Positions 8,462-15,485 of a stretch of 16,895 bases of DNA are shown one piece after another. Location: positions 1-16,895 of the forward strand of contig CAZOSP010000087.1 in assembly GCA_964582525.1 (NCBI GenBank), written 5' to 3'. The notes under the pieces are model-generated. The model made no database searches. It worked only from the letters and a program-made list of their open reading frames with translations, and was not told the origin of the DNA. The position numbers were made by a program, and so were the translations under genes. The DNA is from BB31 sp964582525 (GTDB taxonomy: Bacteria; Pseudomonadota; Gammaproteobacteria; Beggiatoales; Beggiatoaceae). Every line of letters starts with the position of its first letter. The stretch's first letter is position 1.

Positions 8462-9043
8462 ATGCTTATTATTATCGATAATCGCAGTGCGTATCTGAAA
8501 AGATTTAAACGCAACTTCTTGTTAGAACAAAGCTTTCCTTTTATGGAATTTGACCACAACGAAGCCCTCCATTTACCCACCAATACCGAAGTCAAGGGCG
8601 TAATATTATCCGGCGGCACCGGCAACCCCTACGAACCCTTAAACTTAACCAGCAATTTTGTCGCCTTAATGAACTTCAATGTGCCTATCATGGGCTTTTG
8701 TTTAGGGCATGAAATCATTGCTGTGAGTTATTTAGGGCGTATTCGCAAATTACCTGAATACCATTCTAAAAAAGAATCCATCACAATCTTGCAACCCGAT
8801 GATCCTATTTTTGAAGGAGTCGCACAAGAAGAGATTTTATTACAAAAAAAACACTCTTATCATGTATCAGAATTACCCGCATGTTTTATTAATCTTGGCA
8901 AATCTGAAGCCTGCCCATACGAAATCATCCGCCATAAAGAAAAACCCATTTATGGCTTTCAATCACACCCCGAAGTCTCCGGCGATGTTGGCATTCAAAT
9001 GATGCGCAATTTCTTAAAAATGTGTGGGTTAGAAACCTCTTAA
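8462..9043 (+). CDS. Class I glutamine amidotransferase domain protein
   Basis: A 193-residue stand-alone GATase of the GuaA/TrpG fold. The nucleophile is C80 in GFCLGHE, and H169 and E171 are in SHPEV, so the catalytic triad is complete. The oxyanion-strand motif GVILSGGTGNP is at 46-56. It is expected to hydrolyse glutamine and pass ammonia to a synthetase partner. It resembles the GATase subunit of archaeal GMP synthase (GuaAA) and anthranilate synthase component II, but no guaA or trp partner is adjacent; the ATP-grasp protein 32 bases downstream is the likely acceptor. The start is set by AGGA at 8450-8453, eight bases upstream; an in-frame ATG at 8354 lacks a binding site and its frame crosses the REP-like palindrome. 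Confidence 0.9.
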   Translation: MLIIIDNRSAYLKRFKRNFLLEQSFPFMEFDHNEALHLPTNTEVKGVILSGGTGNPYEPLNLTSNFVALMNFNVPIMGFCLGHEIIAVSYLGRIRKLPEYHSKKESITILQPDDPIFEGVAQEEILLQKKHSYHVSELPACFINLGKSEACPYEIIRHKEKPIYGFQSHPEVSGDVGIQMMRNFLKMCGLETS

Positions 9044-9075
9044 CATTTTACTTAAACAACGCTCAAGGACACTTT

Positions 9076-11220
9076 ATGAAAATCGCCGTCGTGTATAACC
9101 GTGAATCACAAAAAGTCATCAATCTATTTGGCATGCCCAACCGCGAAAAATACGGTTTAAAAGCCATTGAACGTATTGTCAATGCTTTAAAAAAATACGG
9201 ACACCAAGTCATTGCCCTAGAGGGCGACAAAGATTTGATTGATAATCTTGAAGGATTTATGCCGCGTGTGGTCAAAAACGAGCGTCCCGGCATGGTGTTC
9301 AACCTCTCCTACGGCATTCAAGGGCAGGCGCGTTACACCCACGTACCGGGGATGCTAGAAATGGTCGGCATTCCCTATGTCGGCTCAGGTCCCTTAGCCC
9401 ATTCGCTGGCATTAGACAAAGTGGTGGCAAAAATGATTTTTCGCCAACAAGACTTGTCTACCCCCGATTTTGCCGTACTCAATGACGCAGATTTTCCCAT
9501 GCCGAAAGAACTAAGCTTTCCGCTCATCGTCAAACCAAAAAACGAAGCCGTGTCCTTTGGCATTCGCATTGTCAACAACGAAGCCGAACTACGCGAAGCC
9601 GCCCAAGTCATTTTTGACCAATTCAGCCAACCGGTATTGGTCGAAACCTACATTGAAGGGCGCGAAATCAATGTCGGCATTCTCGGCAACACCCCGCCCG
9701 AAGCCTTTTTACCCGCCGAACTCCACTTTGGTGAAGGGCAGCAAATCTATACTTTTGAAGACAAAACCCGTCAATCCGGGCGCGACATTCAAGTGCTGTG
9801 TCCGGCACAAATTGACCCCATTCTCACGCAAAAAGCCCAAGACCTCGCCATTAAAGCCTTTAATGCACTCGGCTGTTTTGACTGTGCGCGGGTAGATATG
9901 CGTTTAGCCGCAGACGGCAATTTATATATATTAGAAATCAACAGCTTACCCTCACTAGGCGAACACGGCTCCTATGTTGCCGCCGCCGAACAAATGGGCT
10001 TAGACTTTCCTAAACTGGTCAACCGCTTAGTCGAAGTAGCCGCATCCCGCTATTTTGGCACGCCGCACCCGCCGGCACTCGAAAAAGAAGCCAAAGCCCC
10101 CGAAAACAGCGTATTTTATTTCCTCACAGAACGCCGCGACCGCCTAGAACAAGCCGTACAAGGCTGGGCGAACCAACCCAGCCGCAGCAACGATCCGGTA
10201 GGCATACAACTCGCCGCAAAAAAACTTGACCAGATCATGAGCGACATCGGCTTAAGCCCCAATCCGCAATTTAGCGATGAACACGATGTCTGGTGCTGGC
10301 AAAGCAGCGGCGGCTTTCTCGGCGGCACCCTGCTCATCGGACACTTAGACGTACCCGTCAACCCCGCGCTGGGCACTGAGCATTTCCGCCGCGATCCCGA
10401 ATACCTACACGGCGAAGGCGTAGGCGCGTCCCGCGCACCGCTGGCGATGCTAGAATACAGCTTGCGGGCATTAAAACAGGTGCGCAAACTAAAAAATATG
10501 CGTCTCGGCGTATTGTATTACGCCGACGAAGGACGCGATTGTGTGGAAAGCCGCGCCTTACTGGAAAAAGCCATGCAAGGTGCTGGGCGCGTGTTGGTGC
10601 TAAACCCCGGCAACCCGGATGATAAAGTGGTCACACAACGTCGAGGACAGCGCTGTTTTCGCCTCATTGTCGAAGGCGAATCGCTAAAACTGGGACAAGG
10701 CTCACGCAAACCCGAAGTGATGAAAGTGCTGTTTGCTAAACTAGAAAAACTCACCGCGCTCAACTCACGCAAAGAGCGCGTTGCCATTTCTGCCGTAGAT
10801 GTGCGTAGCGAAGCCTACCCGCGCCACCTACCGCACCGCGTCAGCGTCACCCTGCAAATGTCCTATCCCGATTTGCACAAAGCGAATGAATTAAACCAAC
10901 AACTGCACAGCGTATTGCGCGGCGGCAGCTTGCGTTGGAGCTTAACGCAAATTTCTGATCGTCCGCCATTTAACCCACGCGATAACAGCAACAGTTTGTT
11001 AGCAGAGCTGCAAGCTGTGGCAGGCACTTGGGAGATTCCGCTAGAAACCGAATCATCGCTGTGGCCCTCAGTCGCCGGACTTGTCCCGGAAACCGTGCCA
11101 GTGCTATGTGGTCTCGGTCCCGTTGCGCAAGATTTGTTCACCAGCCAAGAGAGCGTATCGCGCATGAGCTTGGTGCAGCGCACCTTGCTATTGACACAGT
11201 TTTTGTTAAAAGCGGGATAA
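9076..11220 (+). CDS. D-Ala-D-Ala ligase-like ATP-grasp fused to an M20 peptidase-like domain
   Basis: A 714-residue fusion. Residues 1-330 follow the D-Ala-D-Ala ligase plan: MKIAVVYN, the GIPYVGSGPLAHSLALDKVVAK segment (98-119), lysine in IVKPKNEAVSFG (151-162), and D274 with E287 and N289 in ILEIN as Mg-ATP ligands. Residues about 375-714 match an M20 metallopeptidase with its lid domain: GHLDVP (422-427) gives H423 and D425, and ADEGRD (483-488) takes the place of the usual DEE. The bridging-Asp position (GEGVGASRAP) and the C-terminal His are not conserved, so zinc catalysis is doubtful. The first half should form an amide bond; the second may bind the product or trim it. AAGGA (9065-9069) lies six bases before the ATG, which makes 9076 a better start than 9022. 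It forms an operon with the GATase. Cytoplasmic, no signal peptide. Confidence 0.85.
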   Translation: MKIAVVYNRESQKVINLFGMPNREKYGLKAIERIVNALKKYGHQVIALEGDKDLIDNLEGFMPRVVKNERPGMVFNLSYGIQGQARYTHVPGMLEMVGIPYVGSGPLAHSLALDKVVAKMIFRQQDLSTPDFAVLNDADFPMPKELSFPLIVKPKNEAVSFGIRIVNNEAELREAAQVIFDQFSQPVLVETYIEGREINVGILGNTPPEAFLPAELHFGEGQQIYTFEDKTRQSGRDIQVLCPAQIDPILTQKAQDLAIKAFNALGCFDCARVDMRLAADGNLYILEINSLPSLGEHGSYVAAAEQMGLDFPKLVNRLVEVAASRYFGTPHPPALEKEAKAPENSVFYFLTERRDRLEQAVQGWANQPSRSNDPVGIQLAAKKLDQIMSDIGLSPNPQFSDEHDVWCWQSSGGFLGGTLLIGHLDVPVNPALGTEHFRRDPEYLHGEGVGASRAPLAMLEYSLRALKQVRKLKNMRLGVLYYADEGRDCVESRALLEKAMQGAGRVLVLNPGNPDDKVVTQRRGQRCFRLIVEGESLKLGQGSRKPEVMKVLFAKLEKLTALNSRKERVAISAVDVRSEAYPRHLPHRVSVTLQMSYPDLHKANELNQQLHSVLRGGSLRWSLTQISDRPPFNPRDNSNSLLAELQAVAGTWEIPLETESSLWPSVAGLVPETVPVLCGLGPVAQDLFTSQESVSRMSLVQRTLLLTQFLLKAG

Positions 11221-11233
11221 GCGCGTTTGGGCT

Positions 11234-11260
11234 GGGTGTGGCTAAAACACTGCCACGCCC
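11234..11260 (+). terminator. Hairpin after the ATP-grasp/M20 gene
   Basis: GGGTGTGGC (11234-11242) and GCCACGCCC (11252-11260) form a nine-base stem with one G-T pair and a nine-base loop, starting 13 bases after the stop codon. There is only a loose T-rich stretch (ATTTATT) afterwards, so it may be a factor-assisted terminator or an mRNA 3'-end stabiliser. Confidence 0.4.
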
Positions 11261-11286
11261 TGACAGATTTATTGGCACATCAAGCT

Positions 11287-11321
11287 TAAGACTGCCAGTC
11301 CTTTAAGGACTGGCAGTCTTA
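11287..11321. repeat. Perfect 35-base inverted repeat upstream of miaB
   Basis: TAAGACTGCCAGTCCTT (11287-11303), a single central T, and the exact complement AAGGACTGGCAGTCTTA (11305-11321). It is a 17-base arm palindrome with no run of T's on either strand, located after the amidoligase operon and 16 bases before the candidate miaB -10 element. It could be an operator, a U-tract-less terminator or a dispersed palindrome. Confidence 0.8.
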
Positions 11322-11336
11322 CAACGTATCTACTTT

Positions 11337-11345
11337 TGCTATATT
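11337..11345 (+). promoter_or_regulatory. Candidate extended -10 promoter of miaB
   Basis: TGCTATATT contains the extended TGn element (11337-11339) and a five-of-six -10 box (11340-11345), 38 bases before the miaB ATG. No -35 match stands at the expected spacing, where the 35-base palindrome's right arm lies. Extended -10 promoters can work without a -35. Confidence 0.35.
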
Positions 11346-11383
11346 GACTGTATGTCTTTTTCACTCACTTACAGACCATTAAG

Positions 11384-12715
11384 ATGACTCGCAAACTCTA
11401 CATAAAAACCTTTGGTTGTCAGATGAATGAGTACGATTCTGACAAAATTTCACAAGCACTGAATGCTTCGCATGGGCTGGTGATGACCGACCTGCCGGAA
11501 GAAGCCGATGTGCTGCTGCTGAATACCTGTTCAGTGCGCGAAAAGGCGCAGGAAAAAGTTTTTTCCCAACTGGGACAATGGCGACCGCTGAAGCTCAAAC
11601 GTCCCGATCTGATTATTGGCGTGGGCGGCTGTGTGGCAAGTCAAGAAGGCGCAGCTATTCGTCAGCGCGCACCCTTTGTCGATCTGGTGTTTGGTCCGCA
11701 AACTTTGCATCGCCTGCCGCAAATGCTCAATGAAGTGCGCGCTACACATCAGCCAATGGTGGATATTTCCTTTCCGGCTATCGAAAAATTTGACGCGCTG
11801 CCAGAACCCAAAGCGGACGGTGTAACGGCATTCGTGTCGATCATGGAAGGATGCAGTAAATACTGCACTTTTTGCGTAGTGCCTTATACCCGCGGCGAAG
11901 AAATCAGCCGCCCGTTTGATGATGTGCTGGCAGAAATTGCCGCATTGGCGGAACAAGACGTGCGCGAAGTGAATTTGTTGGGGCAGAATGTCAACGCCTA
12001 TCGCGGCGACATGAACGATGGCGATGTGGCTGATTTGGCGTTGCTGCTGCATTATGTGGCAGCCATTGAAGGTATTGAGCGGATTCGTTATACGACTTCA
12101 CATCCCATTGAATTTACAGAACATTTAATTCAGGCATACACGCACATTCCGCAACTGGTCAACCATCTGCATTTACCCGTGCAAAGCGGCTCAGATCGCA
12201 TTTTAGCGCACATGAAACGCGGACATACGGCATTAGAATACAAACAAAAAATCCGCCGCCTGCGAGACATTCGCCCCAATCTTAGCCTATCATCCGATTT
12301 TATTGTTGGTTTCCCCGGCGAAACCGACACCGATTTTCAGGCTACTATGCAATTAATTGAAGACATTGGTTTTGACCATTCTTTCAGTTTTATCTATAGC
12401 CCGCGCCCCGGTACACCCGCCGCCAGCATAGAAGATGATGTGCCACTGGCAACCAAAAAAGCCCGTTTAGCCCTATTGCAAGCGCGGATTAATGCTATGG
12501 CAGCGGCGATTTCGCAGCGTATGGTGGGAACGGTACAACGCATTTTGGTTGATCGTCCGTCTAAGAAAAATCCACAGCAGATGGCAGGACGCACGGAAAA
12601 CAACCGCGTGGTGAATTTTGATGGTCATGCCGATTTGATTGGACAATTTGTGGATGTCAAGATTACTGAAGCTTTGCCTAATTCTTTAAGAGGAGAAAGA
12701 ATAAAAAACGCATGA
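11384..12715 (+). CDS. miaB: MiaB, tRNA-2-methylthio-N6-isopentenyladenosine37 methylthiotransferase
   Basis: A 443-residue radical-SAM methylthiotransferase that adds the methylthio group to i6A37 of tRNAs reading UNN codons. The N-terminal domain has three cluster-binding cysteines: C12 (FGCQMNEYDSD), C49 (NTCSVREKA) and C83 (GGCVASQEG). The radical SAM CxxxCxxC motif is C157, C161 and C164 (CSKYCTFC), which binds the second 4Fe-4S cluster and SAM. A C-terminal TRAM domain (about 375-443, with GRTENNRVVNFDG) binds tRNA. It is somewhat shorter than E. coli MiaB (474). The ATG at 11384 opens the conserved MTRKLYIKTFGC; the ribosome binding site is weak. It is followed by phoH, the usual partner. 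The adjacent tRNA-Leu(UAG) has G37 and is not a substrate. Confidence 0.97.
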   Translation: MTRKLYIKTFGCQMNEYDSDKISQALNASHGLVMTDLPEEADVLLLNTCSVREKAQEKVFSQLGQWRPLKLKRPDLIIGVGGCVASQEGAAIRQRAPFVDLVFGPQTLHRLPQMLNEVRATHQPMVDISFPAIEKFDALPEPKADGVTAFVSIMEGCSKYCTFCVVPYTRGEEISRPFDDVLAEIAALAEQDVREVNLLGQNVNAYRGDMNDGDVADLALLLHYVAAIEGIERIRYTTSHPIEFTEHLIQAYTHIPQLVNHLHLPVQSGSDRILAHMKRGHTALEYKQKIRRLRDIRPNLSLSSDFIVGFPGETDTDFQATMQLIEDIGFDHSFSFIYSPRPGTPAASIEDDVPLATKKARLALLQARINAMAAAISQRMVGTVQRILVDRPSKKNPQQMAGRTENNRVVNFDGHADLIGQFVDVKITEALPNSLRGERIKNA

Positions 12716-12804
12716 AAAAACTAAAGTCTTGGCTGAGTTTGCAAGAACAAAAAGCTTTGCATAACGTTGATATACTTTATATCACTTTATTTTTCAAACC
12801 ATAG
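12712..12804 (+). CDS. Possible 30-residue small ORF between miaB and phoH
   Basis: ATG at 12712 overlaps the miaB stop in an ATGA, and the frame runs 30 codons to TAG at 12802-12804, whose AG begins the phoH Shine-Dalgarno AGGA (12803-12806). The peptide starts MKKLKSWLSLQEQKALHN and ends in a hydrophobic stretch (ILYITLFF) then KP*. AGGAGA at 12691-12696 is 15 bases upstream, too far for a standard site, so translation would depend on termination of miaB. It may be a coupling leader that carries ribosomes to phoH, a small membrane peptide, or chance. I do not recognise it. Confidence 0.25.
   Translation: MKKLKSWLSLQEQKALHNVDILYITLFFKP
12768..12776 (+). promoter_or_regulatory. Candidate extended -10 promoter for phoH
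   Basis: TGATATACT combines the extended TGn element with a five-of-six -10 box, 37 bases before the phoH start. No -35 match is visible. It would let phoH be transcribed separately from miaB in addition to readthrough. Confidence 0.3.
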
Positions 12805-12813
12805 GACGCTTGT

Positions 12814-13818
12814 TTGAACAATAGTATACAGCTTGATACCCTCGCCGCCGATGTGCAGCTCACGCCGCCGGATAATCGCCGCTTGGCTAATTTATGCGGT
12901 CAATTTGACGAGCATATTCATCAACTTGAGCAACGCTTTGGGGTCGAGATTAATCATCGCGGTCATCAATTTCGCGTGATTGGTTGTGCGCAAACGGTGC
13001 GAGAGGTCGAGTATCTTTTGCAGAGCTTGTATGAAGCAACAGCAAAAGAACATCTTACCCGCGAGCGGATACATTTATTTTCGCAGCCGTCGAGTGTGGC
13101 GCAAGCCCTTGAAGACGCAGAAAATCCGCAAGCAGCCCAGCAAAGAGATCGGGATGAAGTGACGATTCGCACGCGGCATGGCGTGGTGAAGGGGCGTGGT
13201 CCCAATCAATGCCATTATTTGCGCAATATTATGACGCATGATATTAATTTTGGCATTGGTCCGGCAGGCACTGGCAAAACCTATTTGGCAGTCGCTTGCG
13301 CGGTTGAAGCCTTAGAGCGTGAAGAGGTGCAGCGCGTGATACTGGTACGTCCGGCGGTCGAAGCGGGTGAAAAGTTGGGGTTTTTACCGGGCGATTTGGC
13401 GCAAAAAGTCGATCCTTATTTGCGTCCCTTGTACGATGCTTTATTTGAAATGCTAGGCTTTGAACGGGTGGCTAAGTTGCTGGAGCGCAATGTAATTGAA
13501 ATCGCGCCATTGGCGTATATGCGTGGGCGTACCTTAAATGAATCTTTTATTATTCTCGATGAGGCGCAGAACTCCACGACAGAGCAGATGAAAATGTTTT
13601 TAACCCGCATTGGCTTTGGTTCAACGGCAGTGATTACCGGTGATGTGACGCAAGTTGATTTACCGCGTGAACGGTTATCGGGCTTGCGTCATGTGATTGA
13701 TGTGCTGCACAACATCGAGGGTATTAGCTTTACTTTTTTGACCGCCCAAGACGTGGTGCGCCATCCTTTGGTGGGGCGCATTATTCAGGCTTATGAAAAG
13801 GCTGAACAACCGCATTAA
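12814..13818 (+). CDS. ybeZ: PhoH family ATPase (YbeZ type)
   Basis: A 334-residue PhoH-like P-loop NTPase. A KH-like N-terminal region (about 35-115) precedes the ATPase core with Walker A GPAGTGKT at 149-156 and Walker B FIILDEAQ at 245-252. The RHGVVKGRG block and a conserved GDVTQVDLP segment (276-284) are typical of YbeZ, which works with the endoribonuclease YbeY in 16S rRNA processing and ribosome quality control. The start is TTG at 12814, set by AGGA (12803-12806) seven bases upstream and by the MNNSIQLD-like opening; no ATG fits. It follows miaB by 98 bases, as in most gammaproteobacteria, but ybeY does not follow. Instead its stop overlaps the stop of a converging gene in TTAA (13815-13818). 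Confidence 0.94.
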   Translation: MNNSIQLDTLAADVQLTPPDNRRLANLCGQFDEHIHQLEQRFGVEINHRGHQFRVIGCAQTVREVEYLLQSLYEATAKEHLTRERIHLFSQPSSVAQALEDAENPQAAQQRDRDEVTIRTRHGVVKGRGPNQCHYLRNIMTHDINFGIGPAGTGKTYLAVACAVEALEREEVQRVILVRPAVEAGEKLGFLPGDLAQKVDPYLRPLYDALFEMLGFERVAKLLERNVIEIAPLAYMRGRTLNESFIILDEAQNSTTEQMKMFLTRIGFGSTAVITGDVTQVDLPRERLSGLRHVIDVLHNIEGISFTFLTAQDVVRHPLVGRIIQAYEKAEQPH

Positions 13819-14504
13819 AAAGCGTAAGAAAGCCCAGCGTTTAATGACAAGATGTTTTCATTAATATCCAAGCTCAGTCCGCTAAAATCTTCGTAATAGT
13901 AGCCGTGGCGCACTAACACAAATTCGTAATTCCAGCGTGCGCTGATGCGCCCGCGCCAGCCTAACGACAGGCTGGTGCCAGTGGCGTTGCCGTCTGCATA
14001 GGTTACACTGCTGTCTTGATAGATAGCCGCTAAGCGGGCATAAGCGGCACTGAAAAACAACATGCCGTGCTGTTTGACGGGAAAGCCCGCGCCCGCGCCA
14101 AGAAAAAAACCTTTGCCAGTTAATTTGATCGAAGCCGTCGGCAAATCTACCGCTTGAATATTCGTTTGCCCGTATTTGTAGCCCGCAAAAGTGCTAATAG
14201 TATCGCTTAAGCCGTAACCGATAGAAGCACTCACATCTGTACGACTAAAGTCTAAACCAGGATTATCGCTGTCAGACGACACATCGGTTTCATAGGACGT
14301 ATCCCAATACCAGCGTCCCCGCGTGAGGGTCATGCCAACATCAGCGGATAATAATTTCGCTGATATATCGGTAACGCCTGCCGAGTAGGATAAGTCACGG
14401 TAATTTAACGAGACGCTGGGAATCCATTGCCAATCATCTGCCCAAACAGACAGGGGTAAACACAATAAACAGACAACAACAAAATGTCCTATTTTTTTTT
14501 GCAT
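13815..14504 (-). CDS. Outer-membrane beta-barrel protein of unknown function
   Basis: 229 residues. Residues 1-22 form a Sec signal peptide (MQKK, hydrophobic core, then SVWA before DD). The mature part consists of alternating aromatic and small-residue strands such as WYWDTSYETDVS, TISTFAGYKYGQTNIQ, GMLFFSAAYARLAAIYQ and ARWNYEFVLVRHGYYYEDF, and ends in LSYAF. The terminal phenylalanine is the signal recognised by the BAM machinery. About eight to ten strands fit the length, so this is probably a small OmpA/OmpW-size barrel. I cannot name the family. AGGA lies 11 bases before the ATG. It converges on phoH with overlapping stop codons and no intrinsic terminator between them. It lies 126 bases downstream of the DUF2726 gene on the same strand. 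Confidence 0.75.
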   Translation of the reverse strand: MQKKIGHFVVVCLLCLPLSVWADDWQWIPSVSLNYRDLSYSAGVTDISAKLLSADVGMTLTRGRWYWDTSYETDVSSDSDNPGLDFSRTDVSASIGYGLSDTISTFAGYKYGQTNIQAVDLPTASIKLTGKGFFLGAGAGFPVKQHGMLFFSAAYARLAAIYQDSSVTYADGNATGTSLSLGWRGRISARWNYEFVLVRHGYYYEDFSGLSLDINENILSLNAGLSYAF

Positions 14505-14630
14505 GGGTTGTTTAATCCTATTGGGTAATGGGGGTATTGAGCAACCGCTAGTTTGATAATGTCGTTCAGCAGGTGTTTTTTAACCTACACGGCTCACCGC
14601 CTGAAACCTGAAGCTCGGGATATTAACGGG

Positions 14631-15125
14631 TTATATGCCTAACTGCCGTACCAATTCCGCTTTGACCGCCTCTTTGACGTAACGCCGTTGTACTTTGATG
14701 TGCGCAATCGGCACGCCTGCTGCGGCTAACGCACCATCAACAAATATATCCCTAGCTTGGCGGTCAGCGCGATTGTGGCTGCTGTCATCCAACTCAATGA
14801 CACCTAGCACAGACAAGTCACGCGCTCGACAAATGACAAAATCAACATGTTTGCCCATGATTTTATAAAATGCTTTGCGCTGTGCGGTGCGCTCTAAACC
14901 GCCACGGGTTTTTATAATATCGGCTAAACGCACTTTGCCAAAAATCAGAAAATGCGGCTCTATTATGTCGTTTAAGATGGCGAAAAAAGCCCGTTCTGCG
15001 GGGGTAAACAAAGCCTCTTGTTTCGTGTAAGGAAAGGGTTTGCGTTTGCGTGCAGCATACAAGGCGAATGCGGCAAGCAAGCCAAGTCCTGTTAAGGGTA
15101 GCCATAACATAAGAATTTCTTGCAT
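14631..15125 (-). CDS. Membrane-anchored DUF2726 family protein
   Basis: 165 residues. An N-terminal transmembrane helix (about 5-25, LWLPLTGLGLLAAFALYAA) with a positive RKRK stop puts the rest in the cytoplasm. The remainder matches DUF2726: AERAFFAILNDII, then RLADII, FVICRARDLSVLGVIELDD, SSHNRADRQARD and AAGVPIAHIKV. The E-x-D core after a buried strand, and the following helix, resemble the PD-(D/E)xK nuclease fold that some databases associate with DUF2726; activity is unproven. The ATG at 15125 is chosen because the longer frame (to 15323) runs into the REP-like cluster at 15182-15313. No good ribosome binding site is visible for it, so the start is uncertain; an ATG at 15110 is an alternative. 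Confidence 0.75.
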   Translation of the reverse strand: MQEILMLWLPLTGLGLLAAFALYAARKRKPFPYTKQEALFTPAERAFFAILNDIIEPHFLIFGKVRLADIIKTRGGLERTAQRKAFYKIMGKHVDFVICRARDLSVLGVIELDDSSHNRADRQARDIFVDGALAAAGVPIAHIKVQRRYVKEAVKAELVRQLGI

Positions 15126-15181
15126 GATTATTGTTGCTTTTGTAGGTTGTGAAGCGGATAAGTGTGAAGCCCGGTAGCCCG

Positions 15182-15258
15182 GTAGGGTGCGCGACATCTT
15201 TTCGTCGCGCACGCGGGATGATGGCACGTTTTCGTCGCGCACGCACGATGATGGCACG
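15182..15258 (+). repeat. REP-like GTAG palindrome with a duplicated half, copy 2
   Basis: GTAG (15182-15185; a second GTAG lies just before it, in CCCGGTAGCCC) is followed by the perfect nine-base stem GTGCGCGAC (15187-15195) and GTCGCGCAC (15204-15212) around an eight-base loop. The segment from the loop onward is then repeated: 15199-15228 and 15229-15258 are tandem 30-base units with 28 identities (differing only at unit positions 17-18). The element is related to the 8373-8418 and 15268-15313 copies through the shared core TAGGGT, stem, TTTT, stem, ACGCG. Confidence 0.8.
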
Positions 15259-15267
15259 CTGCCGAGC

Positions 15268-15313
15268 ATTCGCGTTCGCGCCACAAAAAGACCTGGCGCA
15301 AACCCTACTGGCT
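15268..15313 (-). repeat. REP-like palindrome with GTAG head, copy 3
   Basis: This is the same 46-base block as 8373-8418 with one substitution (C at 15293 for G), read on the minus strand: GTAG at 15308-15305, then stem arms at 15293-15303 and 15274-15284 around AAAAAGAC. It lies in inverted orientation to copy 2, with both GTAG heads facing outward, the layout of a bacterial interspersed mosaic element (BIME). It sits in the gene-free stretch 15126-15485. Confidence 0.85.
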
Positions 15314-15485
15314 TCAAATCCAATAATTGAAACTTGATAGAGAAAAAATGCAGCTATGCGCATGGTTGGTACAAGCTAAAAATAGCTTGACTTGAGAGAC
15401 GGTATCTACGCGGGCTTAGCAATTCGCGTGCATTGATTTGTTAGGGTGCCCTTTTGGGTGCGACGTGACTCAGCAAAGAATCAAC
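15314..15485. other. Remainder of the intergenic gap upstream of the DUF2726 gene
   Basis: No gene seen. It contains a small seven-base hairpin, CAAGCTA-AAAA-TAGCTTG (15372-15389), without a T-run, and GTTAGGGTGCCCTTTTGGGTGC (about 15440-15461), which looks like a decayed relative of the REP-like core. A terminator for the GHKL gene (reading leftward) and a promoter for DUF2726 would be expected within 15126-15485, but neither is clear. Confidence 0.4.

Noticed and set aside
15182..15258. Tandem repeats considered as a CRISPR array
   Set aside because: Only two adjacent 30-base units with no spacers between them and no cas genes; better explained as a duplicated REP half.
15126..15363. Longer upstream coding frames into the REP-like cluster on the minus strand
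   Set aside because: The predicted residues come from the repeats themselves; the conserved DUF2726 protein begins at or after 15125.
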